From positions 222,778 through 286,777 of the forward strand of contig NZ_FNIG01000004.1 in assembly GCF_900103915.1 (NCBI RefSeq): a DNA stretch of 64,000 bases, in the 5' to 3' direction. The stretch's first letter is position 1. Each line of letters starts with the position of its first letter. The notes beneath the pieces were generated by a model. It saw only the letters and a program-made list of their open reading frames with translations. It was not told where the DNA came from and made no database searches. Positions 25,494 to 33,336 of the stretch are shown here, piece after piece. The position numbers and the translations under genes are program-made. This DNA is from Tenuibacillus multivorans (GTDB lineage Bacteria; Bacillota; Bacilli; Bacillales; Alkalibacillaceae).

Positions 25494-26285
25494 TTAAATT
25501 AATATCTCGACATCATTGTCTTCACGTAATTGATCGAGTAATTGTTGTGTTTGTTCGCCTTCTTTTTGAGTTTTAACTTGTTGTTCTAATTGTCCGCGCA
25601 TATCTTCAAGTGATTGTGGTTCCTGATCAGCTTGTTCTAGTTGTGCTGTATAATTGTCATAAGCCTCTTGAATTTCTTCATCAGAAACAGTTACTTCTTC
25701 AGTGTTCTGATCTAGATATTTTTCTGTTGTAAGTTGAGTACGTATGTCATTTCTAACTTCTTCCTCGGTTGTACCGGCTTGTTCAAATATTTGTGAAACA
25801 TCGTCTGTCTGATTTTGTTCTTTAAGTTGACTAATCATATTATCGTATTCTGTATTAATTTCCTCTTCGGTTGGTTCAATTCCTGCCTCTTCAGCAGATT
25901 GTAAGACAAGCTCTGTGTTAATTAATTGATCTAAAGCTTGTTGTTGAATTTGTTCTGCGCTTTGTTGCATGCCGAACATTTGATAACGTTGTTTAACGAA
26001 TGTTTCATTTTGTAATAGTTCACCATTTGTAATTTCTTCACCGTTGACGGTTGCAACAACTTCATCCTCAGGAAGATCTGCTGTTAAACTTTCTTGTCCA
26101 TTGGCCGATTCTTCTCCTGTATTTTCACCATCTTCACTTTGCTCATCGTTGTTTTGCTCTTCTTGGCCTTGCTCTTCCTGATTTTGTTCTTGGTTATCAC
26201 CTTCGTCTTCTTCACCATTATCTGTACAAGCAGCCAAGATAGCTGTTAACATCACAATTAAACTTGCTAATAAAATCTTCTTCAT
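25494..26285 (-). CDS. SurA-N-type chaperone-like lipoprotein (PrsA-like, no PPIase domain)
   Basis: The 263-residue protein is a lipoprotein: LTAILAAC places the lipid cysteine at residue 20. A linker of about 50 residues follows, almost wholly Glu, Gln, Asp and Asn. Then comes a SurA-N domain at about residues 75-230, with DEVVATVNGEEITNGELLQ at its start. Unlike PrsA there is no parvulin prolyl-isomerase domain. It probably assists folding of exported proteins outside the membrane. The strongly acidic linker suits a salt-adapted organism. It is monocistronic. Confidence 0.8.
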   Translation of the reverse strand: MKKILLASLIVMLTAILAACTDNGEEDEGDNQEQNQEEQGQEEQNNDEQSEDGENTGEESANGQESLTADLPEDEVVATVNGEEITNGELLQNETFVKQRYQMFGMQQSAEQIQQQALDQLINTELVLQSAEEAGIEPTEEEINTEYDNMISQLKEQNQTDDVSQIFEQAGTTEEEVRNDIRTQLTTEKYLDQNTEEVTVSDEEIQEAYDNYTAQLEQADQEPQSLEDMRGQLEQQVKTQKEGEQTQQLLDQLREDNDVEILI

Positions 26286-26540
26286 TATTCATACACACCC
26301 TTTGATGAAAATTAGTTTCGAGTATGAATTGTAGCACACTAATACCAAACAGGACAAGCTATAACATGTATTGAAATTAAATTGTAATATTTATAAAATC
26401 ACTTGCTTTTTTTAATTGAAAAGAGTAAAGTAAGAATGTACGAAGTAATTGAGATCGATGTTTACTGATTGACCTCTTTTAAGGAAGTCTAAGTAACAAG
26501 ATTCAATTGTTTTGTAGTAATTTAAAAGGAGGTCATTCAG

Positions 26541-26738
26541 ATGACAGGTACAGTTAAATGGTTTAACGCTGAAAAAGGTTTTGGTTTTATCGAACGTCCA
26601 GACGGAGATGACGTATTCGTTCATTTCTCAGCTATCCAAGCAGAGGGTTTCAAAACTTTAGCTGAAGGTCAAACAGTTGAGTTCGAAATCGTTGAAGGCG
26701 ATCGCGGACCACAGGCAGCTAATGTTGTCGCTCAATAA
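26541..26738 (+). CDS. Cold-shock protein (CspA family)
   Basis: The 65-residue protein is a complete cold-shock domain with RNP1 [18 protein letters not shown] and RNP2 features. It binds single-stranded RNA and DNA and acts as an RNA chaperone. AAAGGAGG lies 8 nt before the ATG. About 250 nt separate it from the divergent lipoprotein gene; part of that is probably a long untranslated leader, as is usual for csp genes. Bacillus has several csp paralogues, and I cannot say which this corresponds to. Confidence 0.95.
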   Translation: MTGTVKWFNAEKGFGFIERPDGDDVFVHFSAIQAEGFKTLAEGQTVEFEIVEGDRGPQAANVVAQ

Positions 26739-26756
26739 TAATTGAATGCTTACTAT

Positions 26757-26793
26757 AAAAACGTGCGTAAATCTCATTTACGTGCGTTTTTTT
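26757..26793 (+). terminator. Terminator after csp
   Basis: AACGTGCGTAAA pairs, with two G-T pairs, with TTTACGTGCGTT and is followed by a T-run. Confidence 0.8.
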
Positions 26794-26818
26794 CATATCT
26801 TGAGGAAGGGTGTTCAGC

Positions 26819-27262
26819 ATGAATTGGGAGAACAAATCTTTTTATGAATTAAGTAACGATGAGCTTTATGATATTTTGAAGCTTCGTGTTGATGTTTTTG
26901 TCGTGGAACAAAATTGTCCATACCCTGAAATTGATGATTTCGACCGAGAAGCACGGCACTTTTTTTACCAAAAAGATGGACAAATCTTGGCTTACTGTCG
27001 GATGATTCCACCAGGTGTTAAATTTAAAGAAGCTTCCATTGGACGCGTCATTACACATCCGAGTGAAAGACGTACTGGGATTGGGTCGTTAATGCTACAG
27101 GAAGCCATGGATTTTATCGATGAAAACTGGGAAAATTGTGATGTTAAAATCGAAGCTCAAGCTCACTTACAAGCGTTTTATAGTCAATGTGGTTTTGAGA
27201 CGATTTCTGATGAATTTTTAGAAGATGGTATCCCACATGTTGAAATGTTGTATTCCATATGA
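26819..27262 (+). CDS. ElaA-type GNAT acetyltransferase
   Basis: The 147-residue protein has the ElaA pattern: LYDILKLRVDVFVVEQNCPY near the start, DDFDREARHF, then the acetyl-CoA site GRVITHPSERRTGIGSLM at about residues 75-92. AAGGGTG lies 7-9 nt before the ATG at 26819. The physiological substrate of ElaA-like enzymes is not established. It sits alone between csp and ohr. Confidence 0.9.
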   Translation: MNWENKSFYELSNDELYDILKLRVDVFVVEQNCPYPEIDDFDREARHFFYQKDGQILAYCRMIPPGVKFKEASIGRVITHPSERRTGIGSLMLQEAMDFIDENWENCDVKIEAQAHLQAFYSQCGFETISDEFLEDGIPHVEMLYSI

Positions 27263-27375
27263 TTTTAAGCAAGTACATATGAAAAAACAATCTTAATTGG
27301 TAAAATAATGAATGAAGGACAAGTTATTAGGGTAAGCAGATAATAGGATTAACCATTTTAAGGAGTGTGAATTCT

Positions 27376-27792
27376 ATGAGTAAACTATTTACAACTAAAG
27401 CAACGGCACAAGGTGGTCGTGGTGGCCATGTCAAATCTGATGATGGCATCATCGATCTCGATGTAGTCATGCCTACGGAAAATACGGATAAGGAAGGGAC
27501 AAACCCTGAACAACTATTTGCAGCCGCGTATTCAGCTTGCTTCGATGGGGCATTAAACTTAGTCGCACAAAATAACAATAAGGATATTGATTCGACTACA
27601 ATAGCAGAAGTAAGCTTTATGAAGGACGAATCAGATGGTGGCTTTAAGATTGATGTGAAGCTCATTTCCGAAATGAGTGGCGTTTCTCAAGAAGAGGCAG
27701 ATAATCTAATTAAGGAAGCTCACAAAGTTTGCCCATATTCTAAGGCAACAAGAGATAATGTCAACGTCGAATTAGAAGCAAAAGCGAAGTAA
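27376..27792 (+). CDS. Organic hydroperoxide resistance protein Ohr (OsmC family)
   Basis: The 138-residue protein has both catalytic cysteines of the Ohr group: Cys55 in AYSACFDGAL and Cys119 in KVCPYSKATRDNVNVEL. The family's arginine is near the start, in GGRGGHV. Ohr reduces organic and lipid hydroperoxides with lipoylated proteins as donor. The ATG at 27376 is chosen; a GTG at 27367 is only 3 nt from the ribosome site. No MarR-type OhrR gene lies beside it. Confidence 0.9.
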   Translation: MSKLFTTKATAQGGRGGHVKSDDGIIDLDVVMPTENTDKEGTNPEQLFAAAYSACFDGALNLVAQNNNKDIDSTTIAEVSFMKDESDGGFKIDVKLISEMSGVSQEEADNLIKEAHKVCPYSKATRDNVNVELEAKAK

Positions 27793-27796
27793 GCGT

Positions 27797-27830
27797 AAAA
27801 ACTCCGAGGAGCATCCCCTCGGAGTTTTTT
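27797..27830. terminator. Terminator between ohr and the 3D-domain gene
   Basis: AAACTCCGAGG pairs with CCTCGGAGTTT around AGCATC, followed by TTT. It lies between convergent genes and touches the end of the minus-strand gene. Confidence 0.85.
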
Positions 27831-28377
27831 AATCTAATATTTTAACTCTGACTTGGCGTACCCCATAGCGCAGGGCCTCCTTTTTAGTAGGCATAAAAAT
27901 ATCAATCCGTTTACCTTTGATTGCCCCGCCAATATCAGCAGCAGTTGCTGTCCCGAAGCCTTCCACCCAAACTTTAGATCCAAGTGGAATCACATCGGGA
28001 TCAACGGCAATAACATTTTTATCGGGATTATTACGCAAGTCGATACCTGTATACGTCGTTCCACTACAGCCATCACAGTAAGCAGTATAAGCGGTAGCGG
28101 TCACATACATCGTTTCTCCCTCATTCGTTTCACTGACTTGTTGAATGCCGTTCTGTTCTTCAGTATATGAATTAGTTTGGGCCTGTCCAGTTTTAGGCTC
28201 CATGAACGTTAATTTTTCTTTATAATCTAGTTGACTCTTAGATGTTGAAAGAAATTGCACAAGATGCTTTTCTTCACCTGTATTTTCATCGATTGTTTTC
28301 GTAGCTGCCATAGATGGAGAACAAAACATCATTAGTATGAAACAGATACTGATCATACTAAATAGAAGTTTATTCAT
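27829..28377 (-). CDS. Secreted 3D-domain protein (YuiC/YocH-like)
   Basis: The 182-residue protein has a signal peptide (about residues 1-24, ending in SMAA). A linker follows, then a C-terminal 3D (MltA/RlpA-like double-psi) domain from about residue 90. The domain motifs are TATAYTAYCDGCSG, GIDLRNNPDKNVIAVDPDVI, IPLGSKVWVEG and the three-aspartate-type strand ADIGGAIKGKRIDIFM. Bacillus proteins with this domain (YocH, YuiC, YorM) act on peptidoglycan as murein hydrolases or relatives of Sps/RlpA. No LysM domain is present, so it resembles YuiC. Confidence 0.85.
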   Translation of the reverse strand: MNKLLFSMISICFILMMFCSPSMAATKTIDENTGEEKHLVQFLSTSKSQLDYKEKLTFMEPKTGQAQTNSYTEEQNGIQQVSETNEGETMYVTATAYTAYCDGCSGTTYTGIDLRNNPDKNVIAVDPDVIPLGSKVWVEGFGTATAADIGGAIKGKRIDIFMPTKKEALRYGVRQVRVKILD

Positions 28378-28703
28378 TGATTACCCTCCATAGTAGATTT
28401 CGTTCTTTGGTAGTGGTAAAAAAGGATTAGAACTCTTTTTACCCTCATGTAGTATATCAGCTAAAAATCACAAGTCAATTACAATGCATGAACACAGATA
28501 TAACATTTATGTTACATTTGTACGATAAATGATTTAGGAAAAAATTCATCTTGCAAAAACGCCATAATTCAGGTATTAAGCATTCCGGTTGACGGCAAGA
28601 CGTTCTATCGTTTTACAATAATGAATAGTGTACGCACGATTTATTGGTAGACACAATAAAGTGATATTAGATGCAGTATTGATCCAGGAGGGAGTAATCT
28701 GCT
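28378..28703. other. Gene-free intergenic stretch between divergent genes
   Basis: No convincing gene or RNA is visible. A loose promoter for the downstream gene is possible (TTGACG near 28591 and TTACAAT about 18 nt later). AGGAGGGAG at 28686-28694 is the ribosome site of the flavin reductase gene. Confidence 0.4.
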
Positions 28704-29276
28704 TTGAAGATTTTATTAATAAATGGCACCATTGTTGGAGAGAAAACTAAGGTGCTATTAAATGAAGCTAAAAAGCATTTGATTGAATATATACCTGAAA
28801 ATGAAATTCAAACGATTCATTTAGAAGATTATCAAATGGAATTTGCCAATGGTCGTCTAAAAAGTGAATATAATGAGGATACGTCGCGGTTAATAGATGA
28901 AATGGAATCGGCCGACGGTTATATTGTAGCGACGCCCGTTTTTCAGGGGTCTATTCCTGGGGTGTTGAAGAACTTATTTGATCTGATTTCTCCAAAAGCT
29001 ATGCGTTATAAGCCAATTGCAATTATGGCTAATGGTGGTACGTTTCAACATCACTTAGCTGTCGTTAATCAATTAAAACCGATATTAGACTATTTCCGTA
29101 GCTTGATGACGCCTAATTATGTTTATACACATACGAACCATTTTTCACATACAAATGAGATTATTGATGAAGATGTCATCATGCGAATTAAAGAACTAAC
29201 CCGAGTTCTTTATAAATATTTAGATATCAGCCATGACATTTTAGACGGTTATGATTTTAATCATTCTAATTTATAA
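28704..29276 (+). CDS. NADPH-dependent FMN reductase family protein
   Basis: The 190-residue protein has the flavodoxin-like FMN reductase fold. It shows the phosphate loop LLINGTIVGEKTKVLL at the start, the motif VATPVFQGSIPGVLKNLFDLI near residue 75 and AIMANGGTFQHHLAV near 110. It belongs to the SsuE/azobenzene-reductase group. The TTG start is supported by AGGAGGGAG upstream. It may supply reduced FMN to a flavin-dependent oxygenase; an LLM enzyme is encoded at 42.2 kb but no link is shown. Confidence 0.85.
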   Translation: MKILLINGTIVGEKTKVLLNEAKKHLIEYIPENEIQTIHLEDYQMEFANGRLKSEYNEDTSRLIDEMESADGYIVATPVFQGSIPGVLKNLFDLISPKAMRYKPIAIMANGGTFQHHLAVVNQLKPILDYFRSLMTPNYVYTHTNHFSHTNEIIDEDVIMRIKELTRVLYKYLDISHDILDGYDFNHSNL

Positions 29277-29313
29277 ATTCACAAACTGTTAATGATAGCT
29301 ATTGCTTTGAAGT

Positions 29314-29348
29314 AAAGTTGTACCGTTTATTAAAAGTTGCACCATTTA
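29314..29348 (+). repeat. Pair of 16-bp direct repeats, possible degenerate IS end
   Basis: AAAGTTGTACCGTTTA (29314-29329) and AAAGTTGCACCATTTA (29333-29348) differ at two positions and start 19 nt apart. Multiple short direct repeats of this kind occur at the ends of IS21-like elements. A ribosome site and short frame follow at 29380-29488. Confidence 0.4.
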
Positions 29349-29392
29349 CCCCTTTGGCCCTTTAGATTCCTTATTGTCAAGAGGAGCTTTTT

Positions 29393-29488
29393 ATGGTAAC
29401 ACAAAAACGTAAAGGTCTTAGGTCTTATTCTATTAAAGATGTGTACATTCATAAAATTCGTGGTATAATATATGTAGAAAGATCATAA
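29393..29488 (+). pseudogene. 31-codon frame, possible IS transposase 5' remnant
   Basis: After AAGAGGAG (29380-29387) an ATG at 29393 opens a 31-residue basic frame starting MVTQKRKG and ending at 29488. The direct repeats upstream and the basic start suggest the truncated beginning of an IS21-like transposase, but this is not certain. Its 3' end overlaps the promoter of the antitoxin RNA. Confidence 0.3.
29461..29469 (+). promoter_or_regulatory. Extended -10 promoter of the antitoxin RNA
   Basis: TGGTATAAT (29461-29469) is a perfect extended -10 element. No good -35 box is seen. Predicted transcript start is about 29476, reading toward the 3' end of the minus-strand toxin gene. Confidence 0.6.
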
Positions 29489-29625
29489 AATAATAAAGAC
29501 CGCCCATGTTGTTACATGGGGCGGCCGCAATAGACCGAACCCCATCAAGAGGGGCTAGGCAGCTTTTAGGTAAAATAATCCCTCAGCGCCTGCTAGAACG
29601 CATAATGAGGGGTTGTTTTTTATGG
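29476..29625 (+). ncRNA. Putative type I antitoxin RNA (RatA/SR4-like position)
   Basis: A plus-strand transcript from the promoter at 29461-29469 would run about 150 nt to a terminator. There CCCTCA (29580-29585) pairs with TGAGGG (29605-29610), followed by TTGTTTTTTAT. The RNA would be complementary to the last part of the toxin reading frame and the whole toxin 3' untranslated region. That is the convergent, 3'-overlapping layout of txpA/RatA and bsrG/SR4 in B. subtilis. Assignment is from layout, not from sequence similarity. Confidence 0.6.
29489..29525 (-). terminator. Terminator of the toxin mRNA
   Basis: On the minus strand CCGCCCCATGT pairs with ACATGGGCGG (29500-29524 in plus coordinates), followed by TCTTTATTATTTT. 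It ends the toxin transcript just past the antitoxin start. Confidence 0.7.
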
Positions 29626-29699
29626 TTATTATCAGAAACGATAAACGCTACTAACATCCCGAAGGATATCTTGAGCGTTAGTGTACTAACAATGTCCAT
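29583..29699 (-). CDS. Type I toxin, holin-like small membrane peptide
   Basis: The 38-residue peptide begins MDIVSTLTLKISFGMLVAF and continues IVSDNNHKKQ. One hydrophobic helix spans about residues 5-22, with a basic tail. The pattern of a short acidic start, L-x-L-x-I-x-F-G-x-L-V and a charged end matches the putative holin-like toxins of Gram-positive type I systems (TxpA/BsrG class). GGAGGGAGG lies 8 nt before the ATG. TTGACA (minus strand, 29796-29791) lies about 100 nt upstream. An opposed RNA gene overlaps its 3' part. Toxicity is inferred only. Confidence 0.75.
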   Translation of the reverse strand: MDIVSTLTLKISFGMLVAFIVSDNNHKKQPLIMRSSRR

Positions 29700-29842
29700 A
29701 GGCAAGCACCTCCCTCCTCAGGAAGTCTCCCAACGAAGACTAGCGGAAGATCAACAGTGCTACCCAGCCCCTTATCCGAAGCCAGTCTATTGTCAATATT
29801 GAATCATAGTTTGGTAAGGTAAAGTAAAACTTTTAATTCTAG

Positions 29843-30613
29843 TTATTTGCCTTTAAAGTTTGGTTCTCTCTTATCTAAAAATGCTTGAATACCTTCTTCA
29901 TGGTCATGGGTTTGACGCATTTTTGATTGTCCTTTTGTCTCTAGATCGAGGACTTCTTCCAATAATGGTAATTGTTTATAATTTAGAATTCGCTTCGTTT
30001 CAATCATAGCTTGTAAAGGTAAGTGTTGTAATTTGACTAGATGTTCCTCCAAATCTTCTTTGAGCTCATCAGTCGTAACATCAATAAGACCGATTGCTTC
30101 GGCTTCTTGTGCCATCATCGTTTGTCCTTCCCAAATGGCTTGTTTAGCCTTAACAGTTCCGAGACGTTGTTCCATATAGAAATGCCCGCCACCATCAGGA
30201 ATAAGTCCAATACCAATAAAGTTCATCGCTATTTTAGCATCCTCTTGCGCGACTACATAGTCAGCAGCTAAAGCTAGACTTAGCCCTAAACCAGCCGCGG
30301 CTCCATTAATAGCTGCAATAGTTACTTTCGGTAAGGCATAAAATGTAGTACTAACTTTTTTAATAATTTCCATCACACGTTTAAAACCTTCTGGGTCATC
30401 GGATTGAAGCATCGTTTTCATATCCCCGCCAGCGGAAAAAGCTCTTCCAGCCCCTGTTAATACAACGATTTTAGATTCATCCTGTTCAACCTGTTGTAAT
30501 ATTTCAGCTAATTCTTCAAGTAACTGTTCGTCCATTGCATTTAACTGGTCTGGTCGATTTAAGGTAATAGTTGTTACAGGTCCTTTTTGCTTAACTTGAA
30601 CGGTTTCTCCCAT
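29843..30613 (-). CDS. Enoyl-CoA hydratase/isomerase family protein
   Basis: The 256-residue crotonase-fold protein has the oxyanion-hole segments AFSAGGDMKTML near residue 60 and NGAAAGLGLSLALAADYVVA near 105. NFIGIGLIPDGGGHFYMEQ follows. The usual second catalytic glutamate position is occupied by aspartate in PDGGG, a pattern common in isomerases and PaaB/PaaG-like members. AGGTGAT precedes the ATG. It lies 9 nt downstream of an XRE-TPR regulator on the same strand, so the two are probably one operon. Confidence 0.85.
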   Translation of the reverse strand: MGETVQVKQKGPVTTITLNRPDQLNAMDEQLLEELAEILQQVEQDESKIVVLTGAGRAFSAGGDMKTMLQSDDPEGFKRVMEIIKKVSTTFYALPKVTIAAINGAAAGLGLSLALAADYVVAQEDAKIAMNFIGIGLIPDGGGHFYMEQRLGTVKAKQAIWEGQTMMAQEAEAIGLIDVTTDELKEDLEEHLVKLQHLPLQAMIETKRILNYKQLPLLEEVLDLETKGQSKMRQTHDHEEGIQAFLDKREPNFKGK

Positions 30614-30622
30614 TTCATCACC

Positions 30623-31867
30623 TCATTGAATCATTATATTGGCTAACTTCTTATAGTATTCACTAGCCTGTTTATAATCTCCTTTCTTGCTATAAATTTC
30701 TGCAAGTAATTCATTTAATTCTTTAATAAAATGGTTTTCGCCAATCGTATGATAATAGGGCAGAATGACATTTTTAGCCTTGTTTAAAAATTCTTCATCA
30801 TGGGTTTGGTTATGGATTTGGTGACGAAGAATGTAATAACGATAACGAAGCTTAACAATATTATCGCTTTTAAGAATCTCTTCACCCCGTTTGATATATT
30901 TCAATGCTTTATCTTTATCGCCTTGTAAGTAATGAATTTTTGCGATCACATAAATAGAATAGAGAATATCATATACTTTTTCATGATTTTCTAGTGCTTC
31001 GTGTAAACAAGCTAATGCTTTCTCGTATTCTTCTTTTCGAAAGTGAAGAATACCTAAGTTATGAGTCGCTCGTGATCGGACTTTAGGTGATCTTCCCATT
31101 GGTTTGGATTGTAGCACTTGATTAAAATAATTTTCCGAAATATCATAAGCACCTAAATTCAAATAGTTAATGCCAAGTAAGTGATAGCAATCTGTTACGT
31201 GATTGTAGAGAAGGTCGTTGGCGAATTGTTCTAAGGCCATACCACAATAGTAGTTTGAATATACAGGTTGTCGCATTCCCATATATGACAAGGCTAATAG
31301 GTAGTATAGTTCTGGGTCATGTATACTCTGTGAATCTAAGATTTCTTTAGCTTTATGAAAATATTGATTAGCTAATTTAGAGTTGGTATGGCAGCTATAG
31401 TAAAAGCCAATAACCTTATAAAAATAGTAAAGCTTTCTTCCTGAAAACGTACCTTCTAAAGTAAGAAGATCTTGAATGTCAATGTTGTACCTTTTGGATG
31501 GTTCTTTCGAAATTAAGTAATAAAAGTAATTCAGTTGAAAGTAATTTTGAGTGTCGGAATGATGAAAAGGTGTAATAACTTCCTTAAGTTCATTAACAAT
31601 TTTTTTGGCTTCGTCTAACTGTTTGTCATTAATTTTTTGGTTTAATTCATCTATACGATGATCAATGGCGACTTCATCATAAGAGGTCAGCTTCTCATAG
31701 TCCATGTTTAGGCGATTGAGAAGCAATTTGATGGTGTCTAAATTAGGTTCAATGACTCCGCTTTCAATTTTACTTAAGTAGGAAACCGAACATAAGCCAT
31801 TGGCTAGTTCTTTTTGGGTTAATCCTTGCTTGGTACGATAATATTGTATGATGGCTCCTAAATCCAT
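30623..31867 (-). CDS. XRE helix-turn-helix regulator with TPR domain (RNPP-like)
   Basis: The 414-residue protein has an N-terminal XRE domain (about residues 3-60, YYRTKQGLTQKELANGLCS and SVSYLSKIESGVIEPN). Five or more tetratricopeptide repeats follow to the end (for example HNLGILHFRKEEYEKALACL). This architecture is that of NprR/PlcR/Rgg-like regulators, which bind secreted peptides, but no pheromone gene is seen beside it. ATG at 31867 is chosen because AAGGTG lies 6 nt upstream. Enoyl-CoA hydratase follows it. Confidence 0.85.
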   Translation of the reverse strand: MDLGAIIQYYRTKQGLTQKELANGLCSVSYLSKIESGVIEPNLDTIKLLLNRLNMDYEKLTSYDEVAIDHRIDELNQKINDKQLDEAKKIVNELKEVITPFHHSDTQNYFQLNYFYYLISKEPSKRYNIDIQDLLTLEGTFSGRKLYYFYKVIGFYYSCHTNSKLANQYFHKAKEILDSQSIHDPELYYLLALSYMGMRQPVYSNYYCGMALEQFANDLLYNHVTDCYHLLGINYLNLGAYDISENYFNQVLQSKPMGRSPKVRSRATHNLGILHFRKEEYEKALACLHEALENHEKVYDILYSIYVIAKIHYLQGDKDKALKYIKRGEEILKSDNIVKLRYRYYILRHQIHNQTHDEEFLNKAKNVILPYYHTIGENHFIKELNELLAEIYSKKGDYKQASEYYKKLANIMIQ

Positions 31868-31955
31868 GAGTATCACCTTAACTTTCCTTCTACATCAAAT
31901 TTTACCATTATTTTGTTGATTATTATAGACTGGAAAAATATTAAATTTGTGATAA

Positions 31956-31984
31956 TTGACTTCATTACAATTTAAGATTAATAT
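31956..31984 (+). promoter_or_regulatory. Sigma-A promoter of the cobalamin transport operon
   Basis: TTGACT (31956-31961) and TAATAT (31979-31984) are separated by 17 nt. Predicted start is about 31991, some 25 nt before the riboswitch. Confidence 0.65.
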
Positions 31985-32014
31985 GAAATTATCAAAAAAA
32001 TATGTCGAAGCAAT

Positions 32015-32175
32015 AAGGTGTAAACATTTTGGTGTTTGCTTAAAAGGGAAGTTCGGTGCGAATCCGACGCGGTCCCGCCACTGTATATGGGTAGCGACTA
32101 ATCAACCACTGTCTGAATGGATGGGAAGGGATTAGAAGCGATTATCCTAAGCCAGGAGACCTGCCTTGTTGTTTA
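32015..32175 (+). promoter_or_regulatory. Cobalamin (B12) riboswitch
   Basis: The leader holds the AdoCbl aptamer landmarks in order: GAAGTTCGGTGCGAATCCG and CGCGGTCCCGCCACTG (the B12 box region), then AAGCCAGGAGACCTGCC near its end. It lies between the promoter and a rho-independent terminator preceding an ABC importer gene set. Cobalamin binding should lower expression of the importer. Confidence 0.95.
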
Positions 32176-32237
32176 GTTCGTTTTCCTTCGGGTTAAAAGG
32201 AAAGGCTATGATAGATTTGTGGTCGTAGATTGGCAAT

Positions 32238-32283
32238 ATGCCTTCGTTTTCTTAATCCTTAGGAAACGAGGGCATTTTTATTT
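32238..32283 (+). terminator. Terminator expression platform of the B12 riboswitch
   Basis: ATGCC-TCGTTT-C pairs with G-AAACGA-GGCAT (32238-32275) and is followed by TTTTTATTTT. It lies 25 nt before the start of btuF, as expected for transcriptional control by the riboswitch. Confidence 0.85.
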
Positions 32284-32307
32284 TATAACAAGAAAGGGAG
32301 TTTAGAG

Positions 32308-33324
32308 ATGCAGAAAAAATTTTGGTCAAAATGGTTAATCGTTTTAGTTATGTTACTTGCTGTCGGGTTAGCAGCATGTCAAGGGGATTCCACAGGTGAA
32401 GAGACAAATGACCAGGATCAAACCGAGGAATCAGGAGAAGAACAAGGAGACGATAACAGCAGTCAGGAAGAAGAACCATCTGATGAATCATCAAGTGATG
32501 GATTTGAAGCTGTAACGTTAACGGATAAATCAGGTACAGAAGTAACCATTGAAGAACTACCTGAACGTATCGTATCAGTTATTCCTAGTGCAACAGAAAC
32601 AGTATTTACCGTAGGTGCGGGTGAACAAGTCGTAGGTGTTTCGGATAACGCCAATTATCCAGAAGACGTTCAAGACATCGAAAGAGTAGGCGGATTACAA
32701 CTCAATATTGAAAAAATTGTATCGCTCGAACCAGATTTAGTCGTAGCTGATGTCAATAATGGTGAGGATATCAACGCACTACGCCAGGCAGGCTTAAACG
32801 TACTTGTTTTAGGTGCACAAAATTTAGAGGCGGTTTATGAAGATATTAAGCTAGTTGGTCAAGCGACAGGTCATGTAGATCAGGCCGATGAAATTATTAG
32901 CGGAATGAAGGCTGATGTTGAAGAGGTACAAGAAGTCGTTAGTGGTTTGAGTGAAGATGAGAAGAAAAAAGTGTGGATTGAGGTTGGTCCAGAACTGTTT
33001 TCTGGCGGTGAAGGATCATTTATAGATGAGATGATTGATTTAGCAGGCGGCATTAATATTATTGGCGACCAAGAGGGTTGGCCACAGGTTAGTGAAGAGA
33101 TTGTATTAGAAAAAGACCCAGATGTCATTATTACAACATACGGATACTATATCGATAATTCAGTTGAACAGGTATTAGCTCGTGAAAATTGGCAAAATGT
33201 CACAGCGGTTAAAGAAGAACAAGTTTATGATTTACACAGTGATATGTTAACACGTCCTGGGCCGCGTTTAACTGAAGGGCTTAAGACGCTGGCTAAAACC
33301 TTCTATCCAGACCACTTTGAGTAA
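32308..33324 (+). CDS. btuF: Cobalamin-binding lipoprotein BtuF
   Basis: The 338-residue protein is a lipoprotein (VGLAAC, lipid Cys24). A very acidic linker of about 45 residues rich in Glu, Asp and Ser follows, then a periplasmic-binding-protein class III domain (about residues 75-335). Domain landmarks are PERIVSVIPSATETVFTVG, GVSDNANYPEDV and VSLEPDLVVADV. This fold binds B12 or siderophores; the upstream cobalamin riboswitch makes B12 the likely ligand. It is the first gene of btuFCD. Confidence 0.9.
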   Translation: MQKKFWSKWLIVLVMLLAVGLAACQGDSTGEETNDQDQTEESGEEQGDDNSSQEEEPSDESSSDGFEAVTLTDKSGTEVTIEELPERIVSVIPSATETVFTVGAGEQVVGVSDNANYPEDVQDIERVGGLQLNIEKIVSLEPDLVVADVNNGEDINALRQAGLNVLVLGAQNLEAVYEDIKLVGQATGHVDQADEIISGMKADVEEVQEVVSGLSEDEKKKVWIEVGPELFSGGEGSFIDEMIDLAGGINIIGDQEGWPQVSEEIVLEKDPDVIITTYGYYIDNSVEQVLARENWQNVTAVKEEQVYDLHSDMLTRPGPRLTEGLKTLAKTFYPDHFE

Positions 33325-33336
33325 AAGGAAGTCACA

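Noticed and set aside
29506..29802. 98-codon plus-strand open frame across the toxin locus
   Set aside because: It is the antisense of the toxin gene and its terminator, has no ribosome site, and the minus-strand gene explains the sequence better.
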